64,000 nt of DNA, taken from assembly GCA_032358165.1 (NCBI GenBank), contig JAALGY010000032.1, positions 3,596,001-3,660,000 on the forward strand, read 5' to 3'. The notes beneath the pieces are model-generated. The model had not been told where the DNA came from. It was given only the letters and a program-made list of their open reading frames with translations, and searched no databases. Shown here in pieces: positions 1-12,192 of this stretch. This DNA is from Diplosphaera chodatii. Taxonomy: Eukaryota > Chlorophyta > Trebouxiophyceae > Prasiolales > Stichococcaceae. How positions within the stretch are numbered: position 1 is the first letter of the stretch; every line of letters starts with the position of its first letter. Position numbers and translations under genes: made by a program.

Positions 1-3000
1 TGTTACGACACTGCAAGCACGTGGGCTCAACATTTCGATCATCTGTCAGCGTAGGACCTCTCAACCTGCTGCCCTGTGCCAGGTGACAGACGGTGGTGCT
101 GCAGCACTGGTGAACTGTGGTCTACACATGTCGCCGCGACAGAGCCTCCTTGCGGCAGCGCCACACAGGCCGCCAGCAGGGTCTGACATCGGTCCGGCCC
201 CACACGCCAGTGCTCATGCTCTCACCATGCACTCTGCAACCCAGGGAAGAGCAAGGCGCTCCCCAGTCATGCATGCTGCTGACCACATGCACGCACCGGA
301 GGTCCCACTGGGAGACCAGCTGCGTGGTGGTGCCGCACAGCAGCGTGGAGCCCGCGGCGTCGAGGCAGGTGACCATGCCAGGCGTGGCGCCGGCAGCTGC
401 CGGCGGCACGACGAAGCGGCCGACCGGCCCGCCGGCTGCTGCGCGCGGGTCCCACAGCAGCACCTGTCCGCCGACATTGCGATGTTAAGCAGCGGTAAGC
501 CAGCAAGCAGCAGTGCACCCACCAACCGCATGAGCGGCTGCAGCGCATGGAAGTACGCGGTAAAGGCAAGCAAGTTCGTGGCAGGAATCATACGGTTTGC
601 CATCACATGCCCGCTTCTGGTTGCTGCGCCCCTGCGCACCGCCTTATGCTGTACCTTGCGAATCTGTGAACAGGGTGTCAATGTGGGCTGTACCTGGCTG
701 TCGCGGGCGCCGGAGATGAACAGCGGCGGCTGGCTGGGGTGCGGCGCAACCGCCGTGATCATGTCGCGGTGCCCCTGCACCGGGTGAGCACTGTATCAGC
801 AGGCGCAGGCATGCACACGTGAAATGTGACGTCGAAGGACTTGCTGCACATTGCTGGCAGTGGCTGCACCGCACAGCTGACACCATCAGCAGCAGGTGAG
901 GCAGGCAGCATACTGCAGCTGTTCTAATCAAACAGTCCAAAACCGATCAGTGTGCTCAGCGAAGGCCTGCAGCCTGACAGCACCCAACCACACGGGTCAG
1001 GGTCGCATGAGCGAGCGGACGCCCCCACGCACCCGGAAGGTGGACGTCGGCTGCAGGCTGTCGAAGCTGGAGCTGCCTGCCAGGCTGTACAGCCGCACCA
1101 CGCTCTCCTGGTCATCGTGCGGCGTCTCGCCTGCGGAGACGCATCAACATGCTCAAGCAGGCCCACCATGCGATAGTCATGCTCACAAGAACCATTACGC
1201 AATAGTCGTGCAGGTGCAGGACGCAAGTCTGTCCGGCTGCTGAGCCCAGGAGGAGCACTTCACCTCGTGCACATACAGGCAGGCCGCGCGCAGAGCATGC
1301 AGCTGCGCAGCGCTCACGCGCCATCATCCGACCGCGCTCACAGCATGGACCGCCACCCCTTGGGCAGTCACCCCTTCGGCTATAATGTCAGATGTCCAGC
1401 CAGGCAGCGGACGCCCCACCTGTCAGGAAACCGTTGGCGGCGGGCAGCGAGCGCACAAAGGACAGCATCTTCACCCCCGACGGCAGCAGCAGCCCCGCCG
1501 GTTCCGCGCCGTTCTGCGTGAGCCGGTATGCCGCGACGCACGAGGCGCTGGCGCCATTCTTGCTCCGAGGCACGCCTGCACGCCATGGCGCCCCCGTCGG
1601 CACTGGTTCTCAAACGTGGTGGACCAAGCCGAGCTGCCATGCCGCCAAAGACATCTAGACGCTTGTGATGCCCAATCACTGACGGTGCATGCAATATGCA
1701 GTACAGTGTGAGCTTGTGCTGGCATTCAGGAGAGCTGACATGGTAGGTCCTGGGCCTGCAGCAGCACCCACCGCCGACAAGCAGCAGGTCCGACGAGGGG
1801 TGGATGTCCAGCGAGCACACGAAGCAGCCGGACACCGACTGAGGCGCCCCCACCCGCTGCCCCGCCTCGTCAAACACCAGCACCTGCAGTATGGTGATGG
1901 AGCAAGAGAGATTGCAGCATGGCGTCCGTGCAACAGGACGTGCTGGGTTTGCCACATCCGTCAGCTGTGTGCCTGTCGTTGCATGCAGCAGCCTGCTGCC
2001 AGCCTGTACATGCTGTGTGCCGAGATGCACACGCTGCTGCAGTGCTGTCATTCCCAGCAGGGGCGCGCCTGGCTGTCCTTGGCGCCGGTGACGATGCGGC
2101 GGCGGGGCGCGTCGTACGCCAGCGAGAAGATGGTGTCCGTGTTGCCCGCCCAGCTAGCCAGCGGCCGCAGCACCTGCAGGGGGTTGCCACGTCAGCAGGG
2201 CATACCACCTGCAGACCTTCCTGCAGGGTCTGCCCCATCATGTTGAATGCTGTCACATGCAACAGCAGCAGCAGATCGGGTTTGGAGGCCGCTTCATCGC
2301 TTCGAATGGTGCTGCTTTGGATGACGCCATGCGAGCAACTCAGATGGTACTACTTTGGGTGACGCCATGCGAGCAAAGGGCAGCCACCTGTCGCACGGGT
2401 GCCGCCACAGGCGAGGGGCCAGGCGCGGGGGTTGCTGGCGCGCTGCTGGTCGGGTCCCACCCCATGATGTCGTTGATGTACTCCAGGTCGTACTGGAACG
2501 TGGGCTCGTTGCACAGCGACAGCGCGGCCTGAAGCTCGCCCAGCCGCTCCGCGTCACACTCCCCCGTCAGCTGCAGTATGACCGGCACTGTCAGCAGAGG
2601 TCGCGCACAATGGTGATGACCGGCACTTGCCCGCAACACCCTGCTGAGTGGGGGCATAGTTCAAAGCGCATGCATGCACAGGAGGCAGCGCACCTGCTCA
2701 ACGCACAGCTCGGCGGTCTTGCCGAGGCACGTGATGGCTGCAGAGCGGTTGTCGGGCTTCTTCAGCAGCGCGACAATGGTCTTCACCGCCCCCGAGATGC
2801 CGATCAGCCCGCTGTTGACCAGCGCCGCAAATGCCTCCGCCTAAGCCGGACACATGTCTGCAGTCTTACAACACATGCACACACATGCCAACGTGCCAGC
2901 AGCACCGGTGGCGTGCAGGCTGCAGGACGCAAGCGCATGAAAGGTTTGGAGACGTCAGCAGGGAAGGCATACCTGGGCAAAGAATACCATGCGGTCCACA

Positions 3001-4239
3001 GTCAGCGGGCGCTTTATGGTGAGGTGCCTCAGCACCTGATCACCCACCAACACGCAGGTTGGCAGGGTACCCACAGGCAGCACTGTGGAGCAACGCAACA
3101 ACAGCTTGACGACAGCGGCAGAAGGAGGCGCTGTGCTCACCGCTGGTATGACCTTGTCACGTGTTTGGCCCTTCCAGGGGTCGCTCAGGGCCGGAATGAT
3201 CTACGCAAGACATGACTGTACGGTCAGGTGTGCAGGTATGCTAACTCACACAAAGGCTTCAACCTTCCGGTATGACTGCATGGCTCTCAGATCATGCTGT
3301 GTCCTTATCAGCACCTCCATGAAGGGCACCACAGACACGCGCTTCTCCACATTGGCCTCGTTGAAGACGGCAGACATGAATGCGCCGACCCAGGTGTTCA
3401 GCACAGCATCTCGTGCGGCGCCACTGCTGACCGCTGCGTCCAACGTCCTGCTGACCTCGCTGGCGATGGCCTGCAGGACGCTGACGACAGGAGTCTGTCA
3501 ACACTGCTATGGGGCGAGCATGCAAACACGCAAGTGCGGCTAACAGGTCAGACACGACATGCAGCTCGTAACACTGCGACATGATGCGCATTGGTGGACA
3601 GCACACGATATATCGCACCTGCATGTCTGCATTTTCGACGCCGGCACGCCGAATCATGTCCGCAAGCTGCTCATGGCTGAGCTCGGCGCCATTGGGCCGG
3701 CCATTCTGGTGCGGCTGCGGCTGCGGCGGGCGCGACGGCTGCACAGGCGCTGGCGGCGGGGTTGACGTGCGCGGCGGCTGCTGCTGGGGGGGTGCCGAGT
3801 GTGTTGGCGCTGACCCTGGAGGCTGTGCTGGGGGCACTGGCGTTGAGCTAGGGCCGGGCGCCGAAGCCGAGCGCTGGTGCTGCAGCGGCTGCGCACTTGG
3901 TGCAGCGCCATTGTGATTAACGCTCACATTGGCAGTGAGTTGCCTGCACAACGTCACTTCCGGCCTGACAGGACCAGCACTGTGAGGTAACAAGCGCGCA
4001 GCTGGTGTGCTTATGGTGCACATCACAGCAGGTGGCCTCCTCAGAGTCGATATGCTCCGACCCAGGTTTCAGGCGATGCTGTACCATCTTAATTTGGGTT
4101 TGCTCAATGCATGAGGCACGAAACCTCAAGAAGAAGGGTGGACCTGACGAGCGACAGTCTGGTACCTGAGCGTAGCGATGACCTCGTTCGCCAGCGGAAT
4201 CTCCGCGGGCTCAATGTCTAGAGTGATCTGGATTTTCAT
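1..4239 (-). CDS. ARM/HEAT-like plus WD40 repeat protein, 3' end beyond window
   Basis: Multi-exon minus-strand gene running off the left edge. The first exon starts at the ATG at 4237-4239 (MKIQITLDIEPAEIPLAN...) and splices in phase to a proline/glutamine-rich exon (about 3600-3940). Helical ARM/HEAT-like exons follow at about 3280-3490, 3160-3205, 2970-3090, 2700-2840 and 2460-2580. WD40-type blades come next: about 2075-2175 (contains AGNTDTIFSLAYD), 1760-1890, 1390-1560, 1020-1110, 690-785 (contains HRDMITAVAPHPS), 290-475 (ends WDLR) and probably 58-97. WD40 propellers are protein-interaction scaffolds. The order disordered linker, helical repeats, propeller resembles scaffold or ubiquitin-ligase adaptors, but I do not recognise the family and assign no function. 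Internal exon borders are approximate. The helical and propeller parts could be two genes, though no stop or start separates them clearly. Confidence 0.6.
2306..2376. repeat. Two-copy tandem repeat, 38-bp period
   Basis: A 33-bp unit ending in gacgccatgcgagcaa occurs at 2306-2338 and again at 2344-2376 with a few substitutions. It lies in an intron of the ARM/WD40 gene. Confidence 0.85.
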
Positions 4240-5077
4240 CACGAGCTGCTCGGAAGTCTGCAGTTACACGCTCAGGCTGCAAGATACAGCTAATGCATGC
4301 TGAGGATCGCAGTCAGTCTTAAAACGTGGATCGAGACCCAGAAACGATGCGCTTTGCAGGCCCTTACTGTATCACCTGGTAGATTCACATCTGCGCATGC
4401 TATTGTGCTTCTGTGCACCGTGATTGATATGGGATGAGGCATGGCATTGGGTGCTGTTCAGGGTTTTTGCCCCAGCTGGATGTTGTGGAAGTGCCCTTGC
4501 CAAGGTGCAGGTGCCAAGAGCCAAGCAGTTTGTATGCATCTGTCCCTCTTCCATTAGCACTTCTCCTGCCACACCCTGGATAGCAACTCACTGCCGAACT
4601 TGGCTCTAGACTGCTGACCGTGCTCATACCAACTGGCAGTACTCAAGGCTGTGCAACATGACTAGTAGCACCGCACCTACATTACTCAGGGGTCTCTAGC
4701 AATAGCTGCTCACTGACACCGAAGAGGAGCACACGCACTGAACCGTTATTGTCCACCTAGCCAGGAAGGCTTGTGCTTATTCCGCCCTGCTTCTGAACCG
4801 ACATACACTACACATTGCAGTTTACCTGCGCCAATCTACAACCAATTCATGTCTGCAACTCAGCACATCTCCTGCGGCACTACCCGATGTATTAAGGCAT
4901 AATGCAGCAGCATAGCTGCCACATTGCAGTGCATCCCTTGGCCTTCTTGATGGTGGCTGTGGCGTCTCCTCTCCAGCCCCTCCCCCCACTGTGCTGTTGA
5001 TTTTCATCACTTCTGCTTGTGCCAGCTCTGGCGCACCTCCTCCTGCGTTACGCCAACAGCAGTGTAATGCAGCAGGA
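4240..5077. other. Intergenic: promoter side of ARM/WD40 gene, downstream of caleosin
   Basis: No exon-like reading frame with splice sites was found on either strand. The stretch holds the upstream region of the ARM/WD40 gene and the presumed 3' UTR of caleosin (both minus strand). I see no RNA gene or mobile element. Confidence 0.6.
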
Positions 5078-6862
5078 CTACTTGTGTCGGATCGTCCGAA
5101 CAAATGAGCAGGAAGAACATGGTGTGTTATGTCTTCGATCGTTGGACCATGTTGCTGCCGGAACCGCGAGAAACAGTGCCACCCGCACCCGCTTGCGCTG
5201 CAGGCGCTTCTCCCGCTCCTCGGCCAGCTTCTGGAACACGCTGCCGTCGATGATGGAACGCGCGCCCTCCTTGCTGAGCAGCCCCTTGTCGTCCTTCAGC
5301 AGCAGCCTGCGAGTGCATCGTCTCCTGCTCATCGCATGCGCATCCAGACGCTGTATGTGTCGCTGTGCATGCTGACGCGAATGGCTGGACGGATCATCAA
5401 GCGCAGTGCCACTAAGCAGGCGTGCTTGGTGTTACAGATTCCAAGCATCATTCATAGCAGGTTACACACCAGGTGAACGACCACTCCAGCTTCTGCGCAA
5501 TCCAGCCAAACTGCACAAAGGACGAGCCCAGTGTGAATACCATCAGTCCATGGACAGAGCATGCACATCGCCCCTGGCAAGTGCGCTGTGCTCAGGATTG
5601 CACTTTGCACTGCAGTATGTGACAGTATACCACATACCGCATCCATCCAGTTCTTGTTTGTCTCGGTGGCCGCCCAGATCTCCTTGAATGTTAGCTTGCC
5701 GTCGCCATCCTTGTCATGCCTGGAGAGACATGGAAACCCCACTGGAAACCCCAACTAGTGATCTGAACGTGGTGCAGTAGTGTCACTGAGTCCGCCAATG
5801 ACTTGCATACTGTACAAGCATCAGATCGAGGGTCATCAGCTGGTAGCACCGCAGCACCGATGACGACACACGTACTTGGAGAAGAACTCCTCCAGCTTCT
5901 GCGGCACCATGCGGCCCTCGGTATCATACGTCTCGCTGTCACTGCCATGCTTGTCCCTGCGCATCAGCAGAGCAGTCGTTGACGTGGGTGGCCGCATCCT
6001 ACAGCTGTTGCGCATCACCTAAGCTCCTGAAACAAAGCAGCAAAGACGATGCAAACACATGGTGGGCCGCGGCACGTGGACACACCTGTGGATGTTGTTG
6101 GTGTTGATGCTGAACCAAAGGTCTGGGATGTAGCCGGGCTGCGTGGGGTAGGACAGCGACCCATGGATGACGGGCACCGCCGCCAGCGCGATCAGCGCAT
6201 TGAAGCCAATCTTGCGGAAGCCTGCACAGCATTCATATCGCTCAAAGCAACCTGCTCGTCTCGCTGCATCATGTTCTCATGCTATGAGGTATGGGACACT
6301 GCGAGTGCATTGCAAGTAGTAGAAGGCCCTACCGATGAAGGTGTCGCTGGGGTAGATGATGCCATCGTTGTCACGGTCGAAGAAATCCACATGCTGCTGC
6401 AGCACCGTGCGGTTGTTGGGGCTGCATCGTGGAGCGAGGCATGCGCTTGATCACTGGTATACATACATACCAGTGTAGAGCGTGATTGCTTAGCAGCTGT
6501 TGCGCCACAGTCTGACTCATAGCACAGCCATCGAACCAAGGTCATACACGTCACTTGCAGGGCTGGGCGTGTGCACACCTGTTGGGGTTGCCCTCGGGCT
6601 TGTCAACGGTGACGGCGCGATTGGCGCGCGGCTGCCCAGCATCTCCCAGTTTCTCTTCTAGAACCTCGACTGCACAGGCAGACATTGCATTTGTTATCAT
6701 ACGTACGGACAGTGGGCTACAGTCATCGTGGCTTATTTCCTAGGCAGGTGGACAATGCAGCAGGATCAGTAATCGACATTGCGTGGTTGACTTACCGGGC
6801 GGCGGTGGGCGCTGCTTTGTGATCGGCACGCTATCGAGAACGGACACAACTTCGTGGCCCAT
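5078..6862 (-). CDS. Caleosin (lipid-droplet calcium-binding peroxygenase)
   Basis: Eight exons read in phase: 6796-6862 (ATG at 6860-6862), 6579-6669, 6333-6421, 6086-6221, 5870-5956, about 5645-5709, about 5483-5525 and 5078 to about 5318. The N-terminal EF-hand loop is [12 protein letters not shown]. Next come the membrane segment and proline-knot region ([20 protein letters not shown]), then the family signature [17 protein letters not shown], and a C-terminal part with [10 protein letters not shown] and [19 protein letters not shown]. Both histidines that bind haem in plant caleosins are present ([10 protein letters not shown] and DKHGSDSE), so oxygen-transfer (peroxygenase) activity is plausible. 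Caleosins coat lipid droplets and take part in storage-lipid turnover and stress oxylipin formation. Oddities are Asp instead of Glu at position 12 of the first loop and a second canonical loop, [12 protein letters not shown]. The last about 30 residues after the conserved domain are less certain. Confidence 0.93.
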
Positions 6863-7412
6863 TTCTCAGGCTTGACAGCAATCGTCCGGTTCTCGCTTGT
6901 AGATGCAAGTATCGACACTGTGGCGCGAGGTGTCAAATCGCCCGTGTGGCTGCCTTGGAACAAGCCTCGAGGTGTACAGATGTTTCACTCGATGATAGCG
7001 TTGATCAGGAGATGTCGGTGCAGGCATGAGTATGCAGGACGTGACTTAGAAGCTGCAACAGGCTGCCAATCAATATCGGCTGATTCGATGGATCTTCCGC
7101 CAGTTTTGCCGCCCACTGGTGATAGTCCTCAGGACATCATAACCTCCCATCCAGGTCCCCATCAGAGCCTCTGTCTTAATGTCTACGATATCAACATCTA
7201 CGGCAATGTGTGAGGCGCCTCATGGGGTCTGCTGTCAACCCCATGGACTGTTGTGGACAACTTGTTGACATCGCTTGGTCGCAGTGGTGAACTTAAAAGC
7301 CTGCCAGATCGCTGGTCACTCCCAGCAGCAGCAGCCATATATGTACGTGTACCCACATGTGTGGCGGCCACTGCTTCTGGTGCCAATACAACATTGCAAT
7401 GCCACGTGAGAT
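6863..7412. other. Intergenic: caleosin promoter region
   Basis: Upstream of caleosin and downstream of the next minus-strand gene. It contains CACGTG (G-box/ABRE core) at 7403-7408, about 540 bp upstream of the caleosin ATG. Plant caleosins are often ABA or stress induced through such boxes, but one hexamer is weak evidence. No gene seen. Confidence 0.5.
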
Positions 7413-10400
7413 CTAATCATCATTACCATCTGTCCAGGCACTGCTGTCCTCATCCTCATCCTCCTCAAGACAACCAGCAAATGCCATATAGACCTTCTCT
7501 AGCTGCTGCGCCCGCTCCACTGCACGCTCGGATGCTAGCTGTTCCGCCTGCGTTTGCGCTGTTGTCTTGCTACGGCTGCCTGATGCCAGGACGCTGATGT
7601 GACGGCCATTGCCCATCGCGAATATTGCGTTGCTGCTGGGGTGCATGGCCACACCAATCGCCTGCTGCGGCGTGCTGATGACGCATGCTGTCGGAGCTCC
7701 CGGCTGCCTACGAATGCCATCGCCTGCATGCCATGCGGTGTCATTTTGATGGTTTGTACCCTCTAGCAATAGCAAACCCAAGCAGCTCGTAGTCAGCGTC
7801 CTGGCCTTCATCGTGCCTATTTGCACATGCTTCAGTATGTGGAAACATGAGTGCATGCACCAATGTGTAAGATTCAGCAGCAGCAGCAGCAGCGGCGGCG
7901 GCCAAGCCCCTACCAACTGTGCAGGGCGAGGTGCGTCCAGGGCTGAAGTCCAGCACCCGCACGCCTTCTGCGCCCGACACCGCAAAAGAGCGCCCGTCTG
8001 CGCTCCAGGACGCCTGCCTACCAGTGGCCGTCGATGCAATTCTGTCAAAGCTGCTGCCGTGCAGGTGCGTGATGCAGCGCTGCTCCAGGTCCAGCACGCC
8101 TGCACACGCCAGACTGAAGTGTTTGCCACAGTGGTTGGCAGAGTCGTGCTTGTGATGTGCAGCTGTCATGCGTCAGCGTAGTTTTATCATTGGATTCTGC
8201 GATGGTACCCTGTGCTGCGGACGATACACAAGCTGGTCATGTTGAACCCAGACGCATGAAACAACAGAAATCACCTGCCCAGCCATTGGCCAGCACGAAA
8301 GCTGCCCGCCGTGCATCAACAGGGTCCAGCGAAAGGTGGCGCACAGGCCATCGTGCAACTGACGTCTGCAACAACGGATGCCAAATGTCACCAGCCAAAC
8401 CCAGGGAGCGTGTCCCCGTAAAAGGGCGCAGCCAATGTGCATCACATGCTTTGGGGGCATGCCCTTTCAGCTGTGTATGGAGCAATGATAGTCCGATCAC
8501 CTGCTGTGCCAATCTGGGCAGGCTGGCCAGCAGCGGCTTCAGCGGCAGGCGCTGCAGCAGGGCATCGCCGCTGGGGCCGCCAGCTCCAAAAGACACGGCT
8601 GCAGCGCGCCCGCCTCGCAGATCCCAGGTCAGCACCTCCATGTACGAGCGACGGGGATGTCAGAAGCAGTTAGATGCAAAACCTCGGTGTGCCATTGCTC
8701 TGCCAACACATGAGGCTGGGCAGCCTTGCCATTGAGCTGTGCATCAGTTGTCCACACCCCCGATGCAGGAGACACAGCAGGTGCTGTGTGTGCTGTTGGT
8801 CGCACCTCGCAGGTTCCTGTGGCAACGCTGAGCATTGTGCCGTCAGGATGAGGTGCCAGCTGCGCATTGGCATTGCCATGCGTTGCCGGCGCCGATAGCT
8901 CCCCTGACTGCTTCCACTCGTTGCGCAAGTCCCATAGCACGACCTGCATACCAAGGGTGACACAATCACCAAATTCCGCCTGATGTGCAAAGAGATGCGC
9001 TGGTTACAGGTCAGCAGATGCATAGCTCACTTTGCCATCGCAGCGAGTGGCTGCTATGTGATGTGGGTTTGATGGCAGGAATGCCACAGGCCCCCAACTA
9101 TCGCCAATGGGGATCGGCAGGCTGGCTGTAGCCGGGCCAAGCAAGGCTACTGGATACTTCTGCAGGCATGTGTACAATCAAGCTTCAACAAACGGACACT
9201 CAGACTTCCATAAGATGTGAGCTTGCGAAGAGCTGATGTGAAAGCAGGTCTGCCTGCCACAAGCAGCCCACCCGCGTGCTACTGATGTCGTAGACATGTA
9301 TGGCCGGGTAATCCATGGCCGTGACAGCAATGCGCGAGTTGCCATGAACATCCCACGCCAAGGTTGAGAATGGCCGCTGCAGCTGAGTGAGCCGCAGGCT
9401 GCCAGTCTGGGACGTCCTGCAGTCAAGAGCCAGGGGCTACTGGTATCTTGCACCCTTCACATATTATTGGTGTGTGTGCACCATGCGTACCTTGCCCTAT
9501 GTTGCACACAGTCTGCGGGAGCAGGAATGACCCTGAGCAGCTGCCAACATGCAGAGGATCGGACTCACAGCTGCCTGTCGCCAGAGGCAGCTGCCAGCTT
9601 ATCTGCCGCCAGCAGCGACAGCACGCCGTCCGGAGACATCGCTGCCACCAGCTGGCCACTGATGCTGAGTTGAAGCGCCTGGATATCTGGCATGACGGGG
9701 TAGAAAAACCGCCTGCATTTGGCGATGCTGCAAACTACACCGTTGTGCTGCAAGCGCAAGCCAGAACTGCCACGAGTGTAGGCCCCGTCAGGCACATCAA
9801 GTTTGTGGTGACGTGATCTCTTGCCTGTATCCGCTCAAAGGCACATCAGCAGGGTCGAATGGGTCCACATATGCCACCTGCACTTCCAGGACAACGATCA
9901 TATTATGGCTTCACGATGCATCATATCGTTCAAAGACCTGATGATCGAGACATGAGCACAAATTTTCAGCATCACAACCCAGCCTCACGCCTGCCCACCT
10001 GCTCATATGTTGTCCAAAGCCTGCGCTGTAGGTAGCTCCTGGCGGTGGCAGATATGCAAGCCCCATTGCATCTGCTCACGGTGTGCCTGCAAGCAGCAAA
10101 GTCAATAGCATAATTATCCCAGTGCATGGCTCTGTGAAACGTTACGAGGCCTACCAAGGATCAATACCCTGCAAGCATTGTAAACAGCACCGTGCCTGAA
10201 CATTGACGGCGCAGCAGCACGGCGGCGTGCCATGGGCACCAAATTTCGCACTGTTGGTGCTGCATCTTCAGCGTCCATGCGTGACAGGTACTTCCTGATG
10301 GCTGAAACTGGCATTCTTGGCGGCGATGGGCTCCGGGAAGGACTTAGGTGCTGATGTCTGGAATGGTCTGGCAAAGTGGATCCTGCAACGCCCCGCTTTT

Positions 10401-11028
10401 CACCATCGGCTGCTGCACCTACCGCGGCGTGCTGCCACTGCTGCTGCTCGAGCTGTTGTGGCCGTGGCTCTGATTCCACCCTTGCCAGAGAAGACAGTTC
10501 AGCTGGTGGCACTGCTTGTGACACTTGTTCCAGTGGCATTGGTGGCGCCACCTCCTCTGGCTCCTGGTTGCTGATTCGTGCCCCTGCTGCTGGAACACAG
10601 CGATGGTGTGCGGCCGAGCCGCTGTGCTCTGCAGCCGGCCTGAGCATGTCCATGAGCGGCCGCCTGCAGTCGCTGCTGTCAGTGCTGCCGGTCGCTGTCG
10701 TGGACTGATCGCGGGCACTGTGTGCTGAATGTAGCAATGAGACAAGTTTTCGGCGCTTTGCCACATCGAAGCCACTACTGCGAGGCTGGGCATCCTGCAC
10801 CCTAGTTTGCGGCTGCAGTGGCAACCTTCGTGGGGCTGCATTCTGATCGGCAGCTGCAAGGGATCGCCCAGCCGAAGCATGTGCCCTGAAATGCGTGCTG
10901 TTCGAGCGGCCTCTTCCAGGTTGTGTACCGCGCAGGCCGCCACGGGTCCAGGCCGGTGCTGCGGGATGACATGCGGGTGCGGCTTCAAGCATGGCCTCGA
11001 TGTCCATCTCATCCAACGCTGGCGACAT
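7413..11028 (-). CDS. WD40 repeat protein with long disordered N-terminus
   Basis: The start is the ATG at 11026-11028 (MSPALDEMDIEAMLEAAP). The first exon (to about 10169) encodes about 285 residues that are rich in S, P, Q and R and predicted disordered, including SPSRSPSPPRMPVSAIRKYL. Later exons carry propeller blades: about 10,000-10,090; 9835-9880; 9590-9700 (SISGQLVAAMSPDGVLSL); 9287-9416 (STLAWDVHGNSRIAV); 9040-9160 (LPSNPHHIAATRCDGK); 8810-8945 (VVLWDLRNEW); 8535-8640 (VLTWDLRGG); 8270-8340; 7905-8095 (ASWSADGRSFAVSGAEG); and 7413 to about 7690. The last exon ends in an acidic tail with stop TAG at 7413-7415. The fold is confidently a beta-propeller scaffold. The specific family is not recognised. 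The junction between exons 1 and 2 (10,090-10,170) did not resolve cleanly in phase and may use a non-GT donor or a missed small exon. Confidence 0.65.
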
Positions 11029-11613
11029 TAGTCTGCTGCTACCTGTGACAAGCGATACTCCACAATTTCTGCCAAAGAACCACAGTGGCTCATGAAATTT
11101 GAGCAACCTCGATGTTCGCAAATGTGCAAGTATGATGAGATGATGACCACAATGATCTGTCTCAGCACGCAAGAGTCCGGCATTCACACCATGTATATGC
11201 AGCAAGCAGGCAGTCGCATCGATGACATGCTGTATCAGGCACGTGTTGTGAAAGGCTGAAAGCGCAATCGCATCGGCACACTAGCTGGTCACAGAGATTT
11301 TGAAGGTTGAACCGCAAGACAGTGTCGTCAATAGTCGTCATCAGGCAAAAGCCGCCTGGCAACTACGGCCGGATTGCATGTGTGACACACGCATACCGAG
11401 GCGTTCACTTCCACGTGATGCACATCAAGGAGTCCGGCACAGAGTGCCTGCCGAATGGTCATGTTTAATCTACTAGCGACATGCATGCAGCGGCAGATGT
11501 GACTAAATCCACCCTCAGTGTACCATCTATGAGCATCGGATCCCTGCCGCTGCCTGGCCAGTTGATTCCTGGGGAATCGAAGTCGCTGTCTATCATGAAG
11601 TAAAGCACTCCCG
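11029..11613. other. Intergenic region
   Basis: Between the start of the WD40 gene and the 3' end of the YccF gene, both on the minus strand. No supported exon, RNA or repeat. It should contain the WD40 gene promoter and the YccF 3' UTR. Confidence 0.6.
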
Positions 11614-12192
11614 CTATACGTCTGATCCGAATTGCGGCCGCCCCTTCTGCTGGTCCATGCGCTTGGACAGCTCCACCATCGTCTCCTCATGCCGCTTATA
11701 CTCCTCCAGGGTGGTCGGCAGATACTGGTCACGAATGGCTTGGCCAAAGGGCCATATGGCAAACAGCATCAACCTGATGTTCGTGTACGCTGTTCCAAGG
11801 CCGATGATGGTCAGCGCCGAGACTATGGCTGCAAAGAGGTGGCCCATTGCCAGTGCCCAGCCCACGAGCACTAGCCACACGACGTTGGCGGCCAGCTGGT
11901 AGTAATGCCAGCTGCTCTTCACCGGCTTCTTGAAGCTGGCGCCACCCTCCAGCTGCCCCTCCTTATACGCCTCCTTTGTCACCGGGTCGAAGGCAAACAG
12001 GGCAAAGGCGAACGCCTTCAGGCCCAGCGGAATGAACACCAGCGTCATGCACAGCGCGATGGCGGCGAACACATACATCACCGCCAGCCACCATCCAGCT
12101 GTGACCATCCACACAATACGCCGAATCTGCAGGATGGGCTGTCGGTTGGTCCAGCAGATGAAGCGGTTGATTTGGTCCATGAACCACCCCAT
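11614..12192 (-). CDS. YccF-domain (DUF307) membrane protein, intronless
   Basis: A single uninterrupted 192-codon frame, with ATG at 12190-12192 (MGWFMDQINRFICWTNRQP). The protein has two copies of the YccF-type motif, a GWW/GWA-start hydrophobic helix pair followed by a glycine/proline turn. Copy 1 starts GWWLAVMYVFAAIALCMTL and ends FIPLG...FAFDP. Copy 2 starts GWALAMGHLFAAIVSALTI and ends GLGTAYTNIRLMLFAIWPFG. About four membrane helices are expected, with a charged cytosolic-type C-terminus (EEYKRHEETMVELSKRMDQQ). YccF proteins are small inner-membrane proteins, mostly bacterial, with no established biochemical role, so no function is inferred. The lack of introns stands out beside neighbours with 8-13 exons. 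It starts 396 bp from the divergent MOS1-like gene. Confidence 0.85.
   Translation of the reverse strand: MGWFMDQINRFICWTNRQPILQIRRIVWMVTAGWWLAVMYVFAAIALCMTLVFIPLGLKAFAFALFAFDPVTKEAYKEGQLEGGASFKKPVKSSWHYYQLAANVVWLVLVGWALAMGHLFAAIVSALTIIGLGTAYTNIRLMLFAIWPFGQAIRDQYLPTTLEEYKRHEETMVELSKRMDQQKGRPQFGSDV

Noticed and set aside
2355..3215. 286-codon plus-strand frame
   Set aside because: Antisense shadow of the ARM-like exons of the minus-strand gene.
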